A program made the position numbers and the translations under genes. The notes below the pieces were generated by a model that was not told the origin of the DNA, searched no databases, and was given only the letters and a program-made list of their open reading frames with translations. Shown in pieces: positions 21,535 through 31,745 of a DNA stretch of 64,000 nucleotides. The stretch comes from Ectobius pallidus (taxonomy: Eukaryota; Arthropoda; Insecta; Blattodea; Ectobiidae), in the NCBI GenBank assembly GCA_964059195.1, contig CAXKWD010000006.1:136398039-136462038 (forward strand), written 5' to 3'. The first letter of the stretch is position 1; each line of letters starts with the position of its first letter.

Positions 21535-23636
21535 ATAATAACAATAGCCTAATAAGTTAATAATAATAATAATAATAATAATGAACAAGATCTGGATTAT
21601 AAATTTAGCCAGTTTACTACAGCGTATTTAGTCACATAAACCTCATATTTTTTTGCTCAATAAAAGAAATTGGAAAGTTACACGAACACATTACTTAAGA
21701 GTTGGAACAGTTGAGTTCTACAGAATTATTAATCCAAAACCTTTTGCTCTGTAGCCTACTATGTGGTATGGTCCCAGATGAGAACAGTCACCTTACGGAG
21801 ATTTCTAAGACCACCTTGAATTGATTCAAAACAACACTATCTGAGGCTAGCTATACATGGGACATTGTCATTAGTGGCAGTCAGCAATGTGGGGAACTGG
21901 TTGACTGAGTGAGAGAGGTTAGATGATTGGTGCTCCACTGCACTACTTTGCTAAGGGAGTAAAAATGGATGCCAGGCCAGCATTCTATCAATGATTTGAG
22001 TACAAGTCTGTCAACCTCTCTGTCTCCATAGAGGGTCTTCCTCCTGGTTTCAACTGGTTTGTGGGTGCATGCACCATGTAGGAACAACAGCAATGTGTCT
22101 CGAGATATGCATTTAATGGTAGTACACTGGAGTGCATAGGAACTTGTCAATGCTTCTGGTTTCTTTTGGTGTTTTTCTTTACTTAATGTTGGCAATGAAT
22201 CTTCTCATTGTGTTCCACACCAGCCCTGGGTGAGCCAATCTCTTATTGATTTGAGTTCAAGTCCAAATACATGATTTAGTCTATGAACAACACTCAAGAC
22301 AGGGGTGAATGGTGAAAGGGGCTGGAAGGCACGTCACAACGAATGTGTAGATCAGTCCCTGGATGAGTCAGACTGGTATTTGTTTGGTGTCAAAGTCAGG
22401 CACTCAAACATTAACCCATGAACACAAGTCGTTTTAGGTTCAGGAGTGAATGTTTGAGGGAACAAGACACCCATTAAGTGGAGAGATGAAATTGCCTTGT
22501 AAATAGTGTCTCCTATATTAGGCCAAATACATAGTCATTTGACGGACAACAAACTGAAAGTGATTTCCCTTATCTGACAAGGTTAAGATTATTTCTGAAA
22601 TGATGTTCTTATAACAAATCTAGAGGCTTAGCTGTATCCGCCATTGCAAAAAAAAAAAAAGAGGAACAGGGGTGGGAAGTGGGCATGACAGAGTCGGTTC
22701 TCAATTTCCTTGACTAATATAAACCACTGAGTATTATATCAGAAAAATTTCATGCATTCGAGTGTACTTCATTACTGTACTCATAGCATATAGGCCTATA
22801 AAACTGGGGAGAAGTACACACATTCTACCGTTAGGGAGTTCCTCCAAAATCCAATCTTCTGTGCCAAACCAAGTATCTGAACATACGATTTTCTAATTGA
22901 ATAATATATAGCATTCATAGAAGCCACTAAATCAGCTATGAGAAAAGTATATTTTATTCATTTTGGTACCTTGCTTGTTTGACTAATTTCTATGTTGCTT
23001 GCTTCGACCAGTTAGACTAATAGCAGGACAGTAAAATAATGGTCATATAATTGGAAACAGCTGTTCCATGAAACATATTATGTAACTTCATCTTAAAAAC
23101 CTGCAATTTAATTTAGTAAAAGAATAAATGTATTGCAAGGGATGGGTTTAGGTTGGATCCTGGAAGCTTTTGCTGAGCTGTCGTGTTTGGGTCTAGTCTA
23201 CTATTGGGTTGTTTTAACAATGGTTTCCAACTATCTCAAGCAACAACATGCACGTATTCAATTAATTTCGTGTTCTAGCAATGACTAATCTGTTTCCAAC
23301 ACTTGTTCTGGCAACTTTCCAAGCTACGTGAAATGCTTTGAAATCAATCAAATTAGTTAAAGAAATTATCATGTGGCTTCTTCTACACATGTATTAACTG
23401 ACAGGTCATGCATGTACAAATACATAATTATATTGATTACATACTGTAGAATAAATCAGCTGATTGTTATAACATATACGCTTATGACTAAGAGGAAATT
23501 TGGAAGTGGTTGCCAGGTAATGCGATCTTGCAATGGAGAAACTGTGTAATTACTTGATTGTTGACTGCATTTAGGTTACATTACCCTAGGACCGAATGTG
23601 GATCGATAAACTTTTATTTTTGTTCAAACTTACCAC
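21535..23636. other. Unassigned intronic sequence
   Basis: Includes an (AAT)n run near 21560-21583. No open frame or terminal repeats recognised. Confidence 0.35.
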
Positions 23637-23966
23637 TTAACCCATAATATATAAGCAGAACAGTGTTTTCATCCACTGAAACCACAATTTAATTTCCATC
23701 AGGTCTGCCAGCCTTTTTTCATTATACACCCTCCCCCAGAAGTGGCAGATCTCGCGAATAACCAGTATTTCATAGCTATCATGTTTACAATTAGATTCCA
23801 AATATTCATATGTTTCCCACGTATCGAGATTGTCATGTAAATGCGGTTTCAGTTTTAGAATTATCTTTTGATTCAATCCTCTGGAAATAGAGGAATAAAT
23901 CTGATTCAGTTCGAATTCAATTTCATCGCAAACTGAATCCAGGTAGCCTAAGCATGCATCCACTCG
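23637..23966 (-). CDS. Unrecognised open frame of about 110 codons
   Basis: The frame has no early ATG; it opens after a TGA and runs about 113 codons to TAA at 23637. The protein is acidic at its start and Trp/Leu-rich at its end (motifs WETYEYLESN, REICHFWGRVYN, IKLWFQWMKTLF). Codon use and length are unusual for chance in this AT-rich DNA, but no family is recognised and no neighbouring exon was found. A GTAAGT donor lies just beyond the stop. It could be a remnant of a nested gene, of an unfamiliar transposon protein, or chance. Confidence 0.22.
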   Translation of the reverse strand, partial: RVDACLGYLDSVCDEIEFELNQIYSSISRGLNQKIILKLKPHLHDNLDTWETYEYLESNCKHDSYEILVIREICHFWGRVYNEKRLADLMEIKLWFQWMKTLFCLYIMG

Positions 23967-24279
23967 TATGATCGATTGTCATTTGTTTTATCAGTTTTTC
24001 CAACATTTTAATCAAGGACTTTTATACACTATTGGGCATAGAATAACAGATGAGTAGAGACACCTTACATGGGTTTCTCACATTACCAGATGGTTGGCTT
24101 AATTCGCATGGAGACCATCACGTCACAATTTACAGTGCGAAGGAGAATGACCAACTATGGTCCTTGCACCTTGTGCAGCGTACTTGTTTGGCATTATTTT
24201 AGCTTGTGATAACCCTGTCTTAGTGGCAACCATACTGAATTGCGAACACTTTCTTATATAGCTTGACAGTAAAAATCTA

Positions 24280-25450
24280 TCAACTTCCGGACCTAAGACA
24301 TAGTTCTTCTGTTTCTTTTATGTGCTCTGCGAATATGTTGTCTGATCTTGCTCCCTTTCCCTTCTTTGCTACCTTGTTGACATCCTGGATTTTGGTAGAA
24401 GTAATCTGAGTGAATGTTTCTGCTATGCTGCCTGTTGCTGTTGCAGCGCCATTCTTATTGAGGATCCCAGGGTATCTCCCTTACCTTGGGAACTTGTTTT
24501 TTTCTTAGGGCAATGAAGGGATCTGATGTCATTTCTGCTGTTTTCCTGGCTTCTGTCTCTGTAAACTCAGCTCTTTTTGTTTTCAGTCGTAGTTTATACT
24601 CTTTTCTCTTTGTGGCATTTTTTGTCTTCTATCTCGTTTGTGCACTTTGCTCTGTATAGCATTAGCGGTGTGACTTTCCAAGACGTGAAGCACTGGCTGT
24701 CAAACCACCTTTGAGCGTATCTTTTCCTGATTGGGAAGAATGCCTTGCTGATCAAACTGTTAACGATGTGCATAGCTTCGTCTAATTGACCCTGTGATAT
24801 GAGTGCTCTTGCTTCATCTATGTCTTTCACGCCCTGCAGTTTTGACAGGTCTAGTTTCCTGGAGGGTCTTTGCTTTGGAGATAGTTTTGATGTTGATGTT
24901 TGTGGTACTATTTCTATTATTGTGGACAGACAGATGTGTTTCCTAATGGAAGCTGCCCCTGAGGTCCATAGTCCCTCTTGTTTCAGTATGCATAGGGATC
25001 TCCTATGTGAAACACGTGATCTCAAGTGCTTGCCCCATTGTGGGCAATGTAGATTTTGAGAATTCTTTTGTTTGCTAGTTTATATCCTCCTTCCTGTAAG
25101 GTTTCTAGTACCAGATCAGTCTTTATGCTAGCCTTATCAGTTCTGCAGTGGATGTCACCCACTAGTAAATTACATTTGATTTGCTTTACTTGCTGCTTGG
25201 CCTTTTGTCTCAAGAAGGATGTTAATTATGTCTTTTGTTGCAGTGTCTGGAGGGATATAGCCTATATTCCTGTTATTGTTATCCTTGATGTCTTAATTAT
25301 TAAGGCATTTAATACCTTCCTGCATTCCAATATGTTTTCAGCTGAGGGTTTGAGGAAACATGACACTCCTCCCGCTGGTCTACCTCTGGTTATGGCTCGA
25401 TCACATATTTTTGTAATCATGGAATAAGTAGGGCAAGTAATTGTTTGCAA
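24280..25450 (-). pseudogene. Non-LTR retrotransposon fragment: endonuclease domain and linker
   Basis: The minus strand encodes, over several frames, GRPAGGVSCFLKPSAEN, then ITITGIYIPP, then CNLLVGDIHCRTDKA (the GD-N-R-D catalytic region of EEP endonucleases, with IH in place of FN) and IKTDLVLETLQEGGY, IAHNGAST. A linker rich in Lys/Arg follows (KLQGVKDIDEAR, RYAQRWFDSQC), then LRLKTKRAEFTETEAR and a start of the pre-RT region. Frameshifts and stops are frequent and the RT core is missing. The order is correct for one copy reading right to left. Confidence 0.7.
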
Positions 25451-26099
25451 AGGTTAGCCACAAATAACCAACTTAACCAAAGATACAAAAAAATTCCAGT
25501 ATTTACATTCTTAAAACTTTTCATGTAGGAGGAAACAGGGAGAATTCTGAGTTTGGATTGGATTCAGATAGATTTAAATCCCACAAGCAAATGTGGTAGG
25601 CCTAAGTGTATTATGTATGTAGGCCTATTGTATATGTAAAAGTTATATCCTTATATAAAGCTTGTAGACTGGTAAATACAAGTGTGTGCTGGTACTTCTA
25701 CCTAGATTTTACTTATATTTTGCACATTCCTTGTAGCAAACAGAGTTGATGTAGGTTCTAAAGAAGATGACAAATTCAAAAAGAAGACGACAAATTCAAT
25801 TTTGCTAAAAAGAAGTTACACAAGCTAAAGGCTATAATAATAATTGTGCACAACGTTAATTTTCTTGGGCATTACATAATTCTGTCACTGAGATTGCTCT
25901 TTTCAAGCACTTGCTTGCATGATAGCAGTCACAATGTTCTTCACACAAGTAAAATTTGCACAGTTCGCTTAGTATGTGATGCACTGCAAAGTGTATCAAG
26001 AGTCTGCAAACTTCCAGACTGTTGATAACAATACTTCAGTTCATCCAGATTTCTTTCTTCTTAGTTTGGAGCTCAACTAGGTGTGGTCTTCATAGGCTC

Positions 26100-26446
26100 C
26101 CATAGATGGCAGGAGTATTTGCATTCAGAGCTGTTCAACGAAGAAGTTCTCTCCTGCAAGTTCATACATCAACCTAGAGCAGGTGAACTTTGAACAGTAT
26201 TTTCTGTAGACTGTCTTGATTTGTTCTATGGTCTCGAGGTACCATAACTCTTGATGAGATAAGGCCATATGAGTTCCAACCAGCAACTTTCACAGTTCAC
26301 AAGTGATGAAGATCTTCATGGCGGTGGTTATCAATAGTTTTCGTAGAAGCTGGATATAATTCTTGGCTATTATTGTCACTGTCTCCCTATATTCTATGTG
26401 CTTTGTGAAAGTAGTTCCGATGGTGTGTGTTATGCCGAGATAGTCA
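26100..26446 (-). pseudogene. LINE reverse-transcriptase C-terminal (thumb) fragment
   Basis: Minus-strand reading gives FDYLGITHTIGTTFTKHIEY, RETVTIIAKNYIQLLRKL and, after a stop, LETIEQIKTVYRKY, SRLMYELAGENFFVEQL. This order matches the F-YLG... segment after the RT palm and the VYELA...FFVEEL segment of LINE proteins. No catalytic FADD motif is included. It lies upstream (in minus-strand sense) of the endonuclease fragment at 24280-25450, so the two cannot be one collinear copy. Confidence 0.6.
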
Positions 26447-26554
26447 AAAGGCTATAATCCCTTTTCTAGAATTCAATGCACAAGCATTTTTTGCCATTTT
26501 TTAAACAATTTTCAGTGAATATTAATAAATTTCATTTTCCAATGAGGGTCAGAC

Positions 26555-26790
26555 TTATAAGTTAGTAAAAACTGTCCACCTTATACCCTCAATGTAGAGG
26601 TAGAAACCCAGAGTTTTGTCATAAAACGTAAAAATGTTTAATTAGGCCTAATAGGCCTATGTTAAAAATAGTATAGTAAATATAGGCTAGTATTTTAACA
26701 TTTTAATTAAACAACACATTTTATGACAAAACTCTGGGTTTCTACCTCTACACCGAGGGTATAAGGTGGACAGTTTTTACTAACTTATAA
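26555..26790. mobile_element. Hairpin MITE
   Basis: Left end TTATAAGTTAGTAAAAACTG and right end complementary, with arms of about 73 bp matching except for a few bases and a spacer rich in TAGGCCTA. Ends are TTATAA, a palindrome, so the duplication (TA, TTATAA or other) cannot be distinguished. No coding capacity; superfamily unknown. Confidence 0.65.
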
Positions 26791-26793
26791 TTT

Positions 26794-27139
26794 TCAGTGA
26801 AGTCTGATAACTACCCCAGTTGCCACAGTATAGCAGCTTCGCATGACCAGCACAATGTGTTTTCAACTGAACCAGGATGCCCAACTATGCTTGTTGCAGC
26901 AGTAAGATGGCCACTGCAGTATGCAGATTCTGCGATAGTAGCAGTTAGGTTAAGAATAGTGATATGTATTAGTGTTAGTGACAGGTTATGTTAGGTTAGG
27001 AACAGTGATAGTGTTAGGAAAAGTGATTAGTTTATTAAGAACTTGTCGACTTGCACGTGTTTCGTAGTGGCAGCTGCATTCTAGAATAGTGGCAGTTAGA
27101 TTAGGAATAGTGATAATTGTGTTAATGATATATAGCCTA
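26794..27139. other. Short-period GTTAGG-rich stretch
   Basis: Repeats of the pattern GTTAGGTTAGGAACAGTGATA occur around 26944-27010 and again, diverged, to 27125. Probably simple-sequence drift; nothing else recognised. Confidence 0.4.
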
Positions 27140-27540
27140 CAGGTGTCCACCAAGTAATGCTGAAGAAATTCCCGGCTTATTCCCTGATTTTCATTGATCA
27201 TTTCAGAAATTCCCGACCAAAATATGAACCACTTTCTAATAGCTGTGTAAGAAAAATTATAGGATTATACATACTTTAAATAAGAAAAACTTTTAGTAAC
27301 AAAAGTAATTGCAAACAATAATTACTTAGGCTATAACAGATACAAAAATTAGGAACAATAAAATAAATTAAATATACTTTCATATAGGCCTGTTATTGTC
27401 TAGAAGTCTTTTTGATCACACTTTGCAATTTTTCGAATTTTCCCGGATATTTTAATAAATTCATTGACTTTACCCGGATTTTCCCGACCTTACAAAATTC
27501 CCGGCCTTTTCCCGGATTTTCCCGACCAGTGGACACCCTG
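27140..27540. mobile_element. hAT-like MITE with GGACACCCTG end
   Basis: Left CAGGTGTCCAC and right GTGGACACCCTG are inverted. The interior is rich in AATTCCCGG/CCCGGATTTTCCCG units at both ends. TATATAG occurs close to both boundaries, but an exact 8-bp duplication was not found, partly because the left end seems altered. No coding capacity. Confidence 0.6.
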
Positions 27541-27774
27541 TATATAGAGCTAGATTAGTGTAATTAGGTTAGAAACATTTATATTCCTTTAGTATTGGTA
27601 GCAACAAATCAAATTGCATGCATCTCATTATATGCCATATTTAATCTTGCAAGTTTTATGTTGGTCACAGTTCCTCACTATGCAATGTCACAACATGGCA
27701 ACATCCAATCATACACTTCTTCGAGCTACTGTAGTCAATACGGCAGACATACCGCAAATTTCTGACACTTTGTA

Positions 27775-28864
27775 CTAAAGGAAATAAAGTGAGTAGTATT
27801 TAGGGTGGATTGGATGGACTAAATCACTCTTGAAGACAACACTTTTACCAAGAATGATATAGGCTATGTCACCTCTTGTGTGGAGCCAATCCATAGTGAC
27901 GGTTGTGACATTTGGACAGATTTCATTACACTTATTTCTTTCTACCTCTGAACCATATTGCAGGAATGTCATCAAAGTTTTTTGTGTTAACATACCAACC
28001 CATTGGAAGTACAAAATATGATCTAATGTTTTTTTCAAGGCTGTATGCTTGAGCTGGAAAATATATTGTGCATGTGACGGGTGTGACCATAATTGGACAA
28101 AGGTTTTTTCTTATGTAGGTTTAATTGAAATTTCTGAGAATTGATTAGCTTCACTATATTTGTTTTATTTTTTCAAGTAAGAGGACTGATAAACATACTG
28201 AAATGCATAATTAGATTTTACAAAAATATTTATATAGTTATTAAAAACTTACTTTATCAGTGTGACGGGTGTGACATGTCGGATGGGACAACATCAACTT
28301 ATAACCGAGACTTAAAAACTAAACTAACTCCGTCCCTGGAGGGACTTGGCCTACCACCCGACCGCTGTATCATCTACCGTAGGCAGATGGTAGGATTGGG
28401 GGGCATGTGGTCAGCATGCCGACACCCATGGCCATTAATGGTGGTTTTCATGACCGGAGACGATACTTCTCTATCAAGTAGCTCCTCAATTTGAATCATG
28501 AGGTTGAATGTACCCTTACCAGACCTCCCTACCTCAGAAAAATTCGAGGTGGTGCCGGGGATCGAACCCAGGCCGATGGATCTGTAATCTGCAACGCTAA
28601 CCACACTTTGCACCTTCTGCCTCTGTACCATTTTGCATGAATTTCATGAAAAATTTTTGTGATAATATACCAATCCTGGGGAATCCCAGCACATGATCTC
28701 AGCATAAAAAAGAATTCCCTTGTTAGTCTTTTTTCCACTCTGTCCATATTTTTAACAGGCTTGTGTAAAGTTGTGAAGTGAAATGTTCCTCCGGTACTAG
28801 TTAGGCAGTTTTCGTTGTCCTCTACTCTAAAATCCTGGACTACTTGGAAGCCTGAGCTCTTCAC
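27775..28864 (-). pseudogene. Broken coding region of unknown family, interrupted by a SINE
   Basis: On the minus strand a frame from 28864 to about 28610 reads VVQDFRVEDNENCLTSTGG, TFHFTTLHKPVKNMDRVEK, REFFFMLRSCAGIPQDW, WYRGRRCKVW. After the SINE insertion another frame at 28038-27775 reads LDHILYFQWVGML, NKCNEICPNVTTVTMDWL, RGDIAYIILGKSVVFKSDL. The end of the first block and the start of the second share a pattern (W..[IM][IL]T.K....F....), as if a module is duplicated. I do not recognise the family. It lies among 14-bp motif repeats and could be the transposase remnant of the element carrying them. Confidence 0.4.
28310..28612 (-). mobile_element. tRNA-derived SINE, family with CATGCCCCCCAATCC body
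   Basis: On the minus strand the head has TGTGGTTAGCGTTGC (A-box) and GGGTTCGATCCCCGG (B-box), followed by a long body containing GTCGGCATGCTGACCAC and a tail of TTAGTTTAG repeats. It splits the unknown coding region at 27775-28864. 3' fragments of the same family are at 34815-34932 and 58428-58527. Confidence 0.75.
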
Positions 28865-29139
28865 AAACTTTTACTGAATTGATGTGGATCTGGTTATTCT
28901 TGTCACCAGGACATTTTTGTTGTCTCTCATACAAAAATAATATTGTGTAGCTATATTTAGATTGGCTGATTGTTTTTCTATCTGTTCTCCATCATTTGTT
29001 TCCATGTAGGCCTACTCATTTTATTGGCTGTTAGAGGTATTGTCTGTCTGAATTTCTTAGCAGTTCTAAGATACACAGTTACCAGTACAGAAATCAGGCA
29101 AAAAATTAATTAGGCTATCACTCTCACTTCTTTATTGGG

Positions 29140-29470
29140 GTACAATGTCATGCTGCTGGTTGAGGCACTGTGCTACAAACCTGAAGGGCACAGCTTCAAT
29201 TCCTGATGAGGTTTTTGAGATTTTTCAATTGCCCTAATTCTTCTGCTGGCACTATGGCCCTGAGGTCAACTCATCTTCTAACAGAAATGGGTACCAGAAG
29301 CAATTCTGGGGTAAAGGCAGCCAGTGCATAAGACTGACAACCTTACCACCTTCATGTGCTAAAAGTCTAAAATTGTTGGAGGTTGAACGTTTGAATCCTA
29401 AAAGCCTTCATGGCCTCTGTAGGGATCACTAGATCTTTACCTCACTTCTTTACCACCATTAAAACATTTG
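29140..29470 (+). mobile_element. Probable tRNA-derived SINE
   Basis: GCTGGTTGAGGCACTG and GCTTCAATTCC resemble decayed A- and B-boxes. The downstream body (CTGGCACTATGGCCCTGAGG, GTTGGAGG, ATCACTAGATCTTTACC) resembles a repeat I recall from insect genomes. Ends and duplications not resolved. Confidence 0.4.
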
Positions 29471-30259
29471 TGACATTACCACCGGTCATCCGTGTCATCC
29501 ATAGCCAAAGCTGGTAGATCGTAGTTTCTTTGTCTTGCAAACTACGAAGTTCTGTTCTGTACCACAGAAGTCCAAGAAGTCCAAGAGCCATTTAAAAGAT
29601 AGTAATAATGAAAACATATGATTTATTCAACATCTGCATGAAATAATCACTATACAAAAGCTGCAAAAGGCATTTTCCATAAGTGTCACACCCGTCACAC
29701 AACATATGTCACACCCGTCACGCAACATGTGTCACATCAAAATTAAGCCAAAATAGTAGGCATTTCAAAATTATATTTTAGGTGTGTCTTCTGTATTGAA
29801 ATATCTTAACTTTTACCAAGTTTCCATTTTATACCATGATTACTTGGCTTTCTACCCAAACTATTACATGTTTTTTGTGACGGGTGTGACAAGGGTACCT
29901 TGAAAATTGATTTGATGAATATCTTCACTGAAACTCATCTTAAAAATTTGTTTTATGATGACAAAATCTTCACTTATTTGTGCTTTTGTGGGTGAAATTA
30001 AAAATTGCAGCAAATCTACTGATTCCATGAGTATAATGCAGTACTAGCCAACATGTTAAATTATAAATTTCAGTCAACGAAAAAAATACACATTTCAGCA
30101 GTTGTTATTATATAGATACCTTTAATTTAATAGAATTGTGAATCTATCTTCAAATTCTACAGTCTTTTACCTTTACTTTGATATATAACATGTCTATGTC
30201 TCATAAAAAAAAGATGTAACCACCTTTGTCCACTTTCACATGGATTGGCTCTGTGGTTT

Positions 30260-31061
30260 ACCTCTGGTGAAAGATTAGGTCACGTACCAGCCAAGCTCTG
30301 CCCTCTCACCCGCCTCCCCTGGCTTCCGAGCCAATGCGTGCGCCGCTGCCTAGAGGTCATATTGTACAGCAAAGAGTTTTAAATTTGAATGGTATGCCAT
30401 CCATAAGATTGCAGCGAAAACGACCCTTGCACCAGAACGGTTCTTTTCAGAATATTTCACGATTATAATAAATTATCCTTGCACAAAAACGGCTGTTTCT
30501 TATGTATTAAAGCTCCCTAAACATAAATAGATGAATTTTCCCTTCCCTGATCGTGGCATAACTTAGTGGTTAAGACTGTTAACTATGATGCTAGTGGTCC
30601 CGTGTTTGTACACTGGTCGATCCGAAATTTACGGTTAGGAATAGGTCCCAAATAGGTACGGTAGGTAGGGCGAGTAGAAAGTGAGAGAAATAGAGGAAGA
30701 GGGTGGAAAAGTTAAAGAAGAAATAAATTATTTAATCTTTTCCCAGTTTCACTTTTTTTAACAATAGATGGCATTGCTTAGCGAGATATCTAACTTAGTA
30801 GGCGACACTTGAAACCCTAAACCACTCCTTCCCAGACAGGTCCTGTTAGTGAGTTGGTGGGAGGAGCCTAGTGCATGACCTAAAACTATTTCTTCCCCTA
30901 TCTTTCATTTAGAGAATCTAGTTTTTAAAATACAGGGGAGTTGATATTGGATTTTTCCCAATTTTCTAGTGGCATATAATAAATGGTTTCTTGCAATATT
31001 GGTCTAAACATTTAATTAATGCCTTGGAAATGGCCATTACTGGTGTTCAGAGCAGATAGGC
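30260..31061. other. Unassigned sequence with a GC-rich patch
   Basis: 30290-30360 is GC-rich on an AT-rich background, with GGGGAGGCGGG and ATTGGCTCGG on the minus strand followed by a possible donor AGGTAAAC. About 30550-30640 has a weak tRNA-like A-box. Nothing firm. Confidence 0.3.
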
Positions 31062-31745
31062 TATAGGGTCATTCCATGTCAAGTGAACCAATGGAAAAAC
31101 GTGACCACCTCCGATTTTAGTCATACTTGGTTGTCATGAAGTACCACCTGAGATATGTTGAAGTACAAAATATCAGATTTTTATGTGTTGTAGTTTTCCA
31201 GTTATACCCTTCTGAAATATGGAAAAAAACAAAATTTTCTGCATAAGTGCAATCACAAAATGACGCATAAATCAAGCTGGAATTGACATAGATGAGTGGG
31301 AAAAGTATCAAAATGTAGCTTATATTATGAGCTTTAATTTGATACGTCACACGACTACTTTCGAAAAAAAATATTTTCAAGGTTACCCAAAAAAAATTTG
31401 AAAACTGAATTTTTCAAAAACCTATATTTTGAAAATTTTGAAACAATTCTCATAGAAACATACATATTTCAGCATCATGTCCTACAAGTTTTGATAAGGG
31501 ATCGCAATGGGATCATATTTTTTTACATTTATAACAAATACTATGCACGCTGGGTAAGAATATATGACACAGGAATATTGCACTTAATTCTAAAATCCAT
31601 TCCTTTGTCCAGGGAGTTGTTTACCAACATGCATATACCAACTTGTGCAAGTGGTCAAATGGGTATGAGTAAACACAGTCTGCAAGCATGTGAGTCAGCC
31701 AGGGAATGCAAGTTGTAACCTGTTGGACCTGGCTTCAGTTGTGCC

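Larger units (their letters stand above)
28074..29890. repeat. Dispersed array of a 14-bp motif GTGACGGGTGTGAC
   Basis: Exact copies at 28074-28087, 28262-28275 and 29877-29890 on the plus strand, and at 29685-29698 and 29708-29721 on the minus strand; a one-mismatch form lies near 27897. Five exact 14-mers in under 2 kb cannot be chance. They are likely binding sites within a mobile element whose ends I could not find. Confidence 0.8.

Noticed and set aside
28074..29890. CRISPR-like repeat array
   Set aside because: Repeats are 14 bp, in both orientations, and irregularly spaced from 9 bp to over 1 kb. The setting is an animal intron.
30290..30360. GC-rich patch with GGGGAGGCGGG and CCAAT-like sequence as a promoter
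   Set aside because: Too short and isolated; it could equally be a repeat fragment, and no clear exon follows.
31398..31718. Extra open frames in the terminal repeats of the Sola-like element (also at 44015-44535)
   Set aside because: They lie in the long terminal inverted repeats and recur at both ends only because the repeats do; no protein features.
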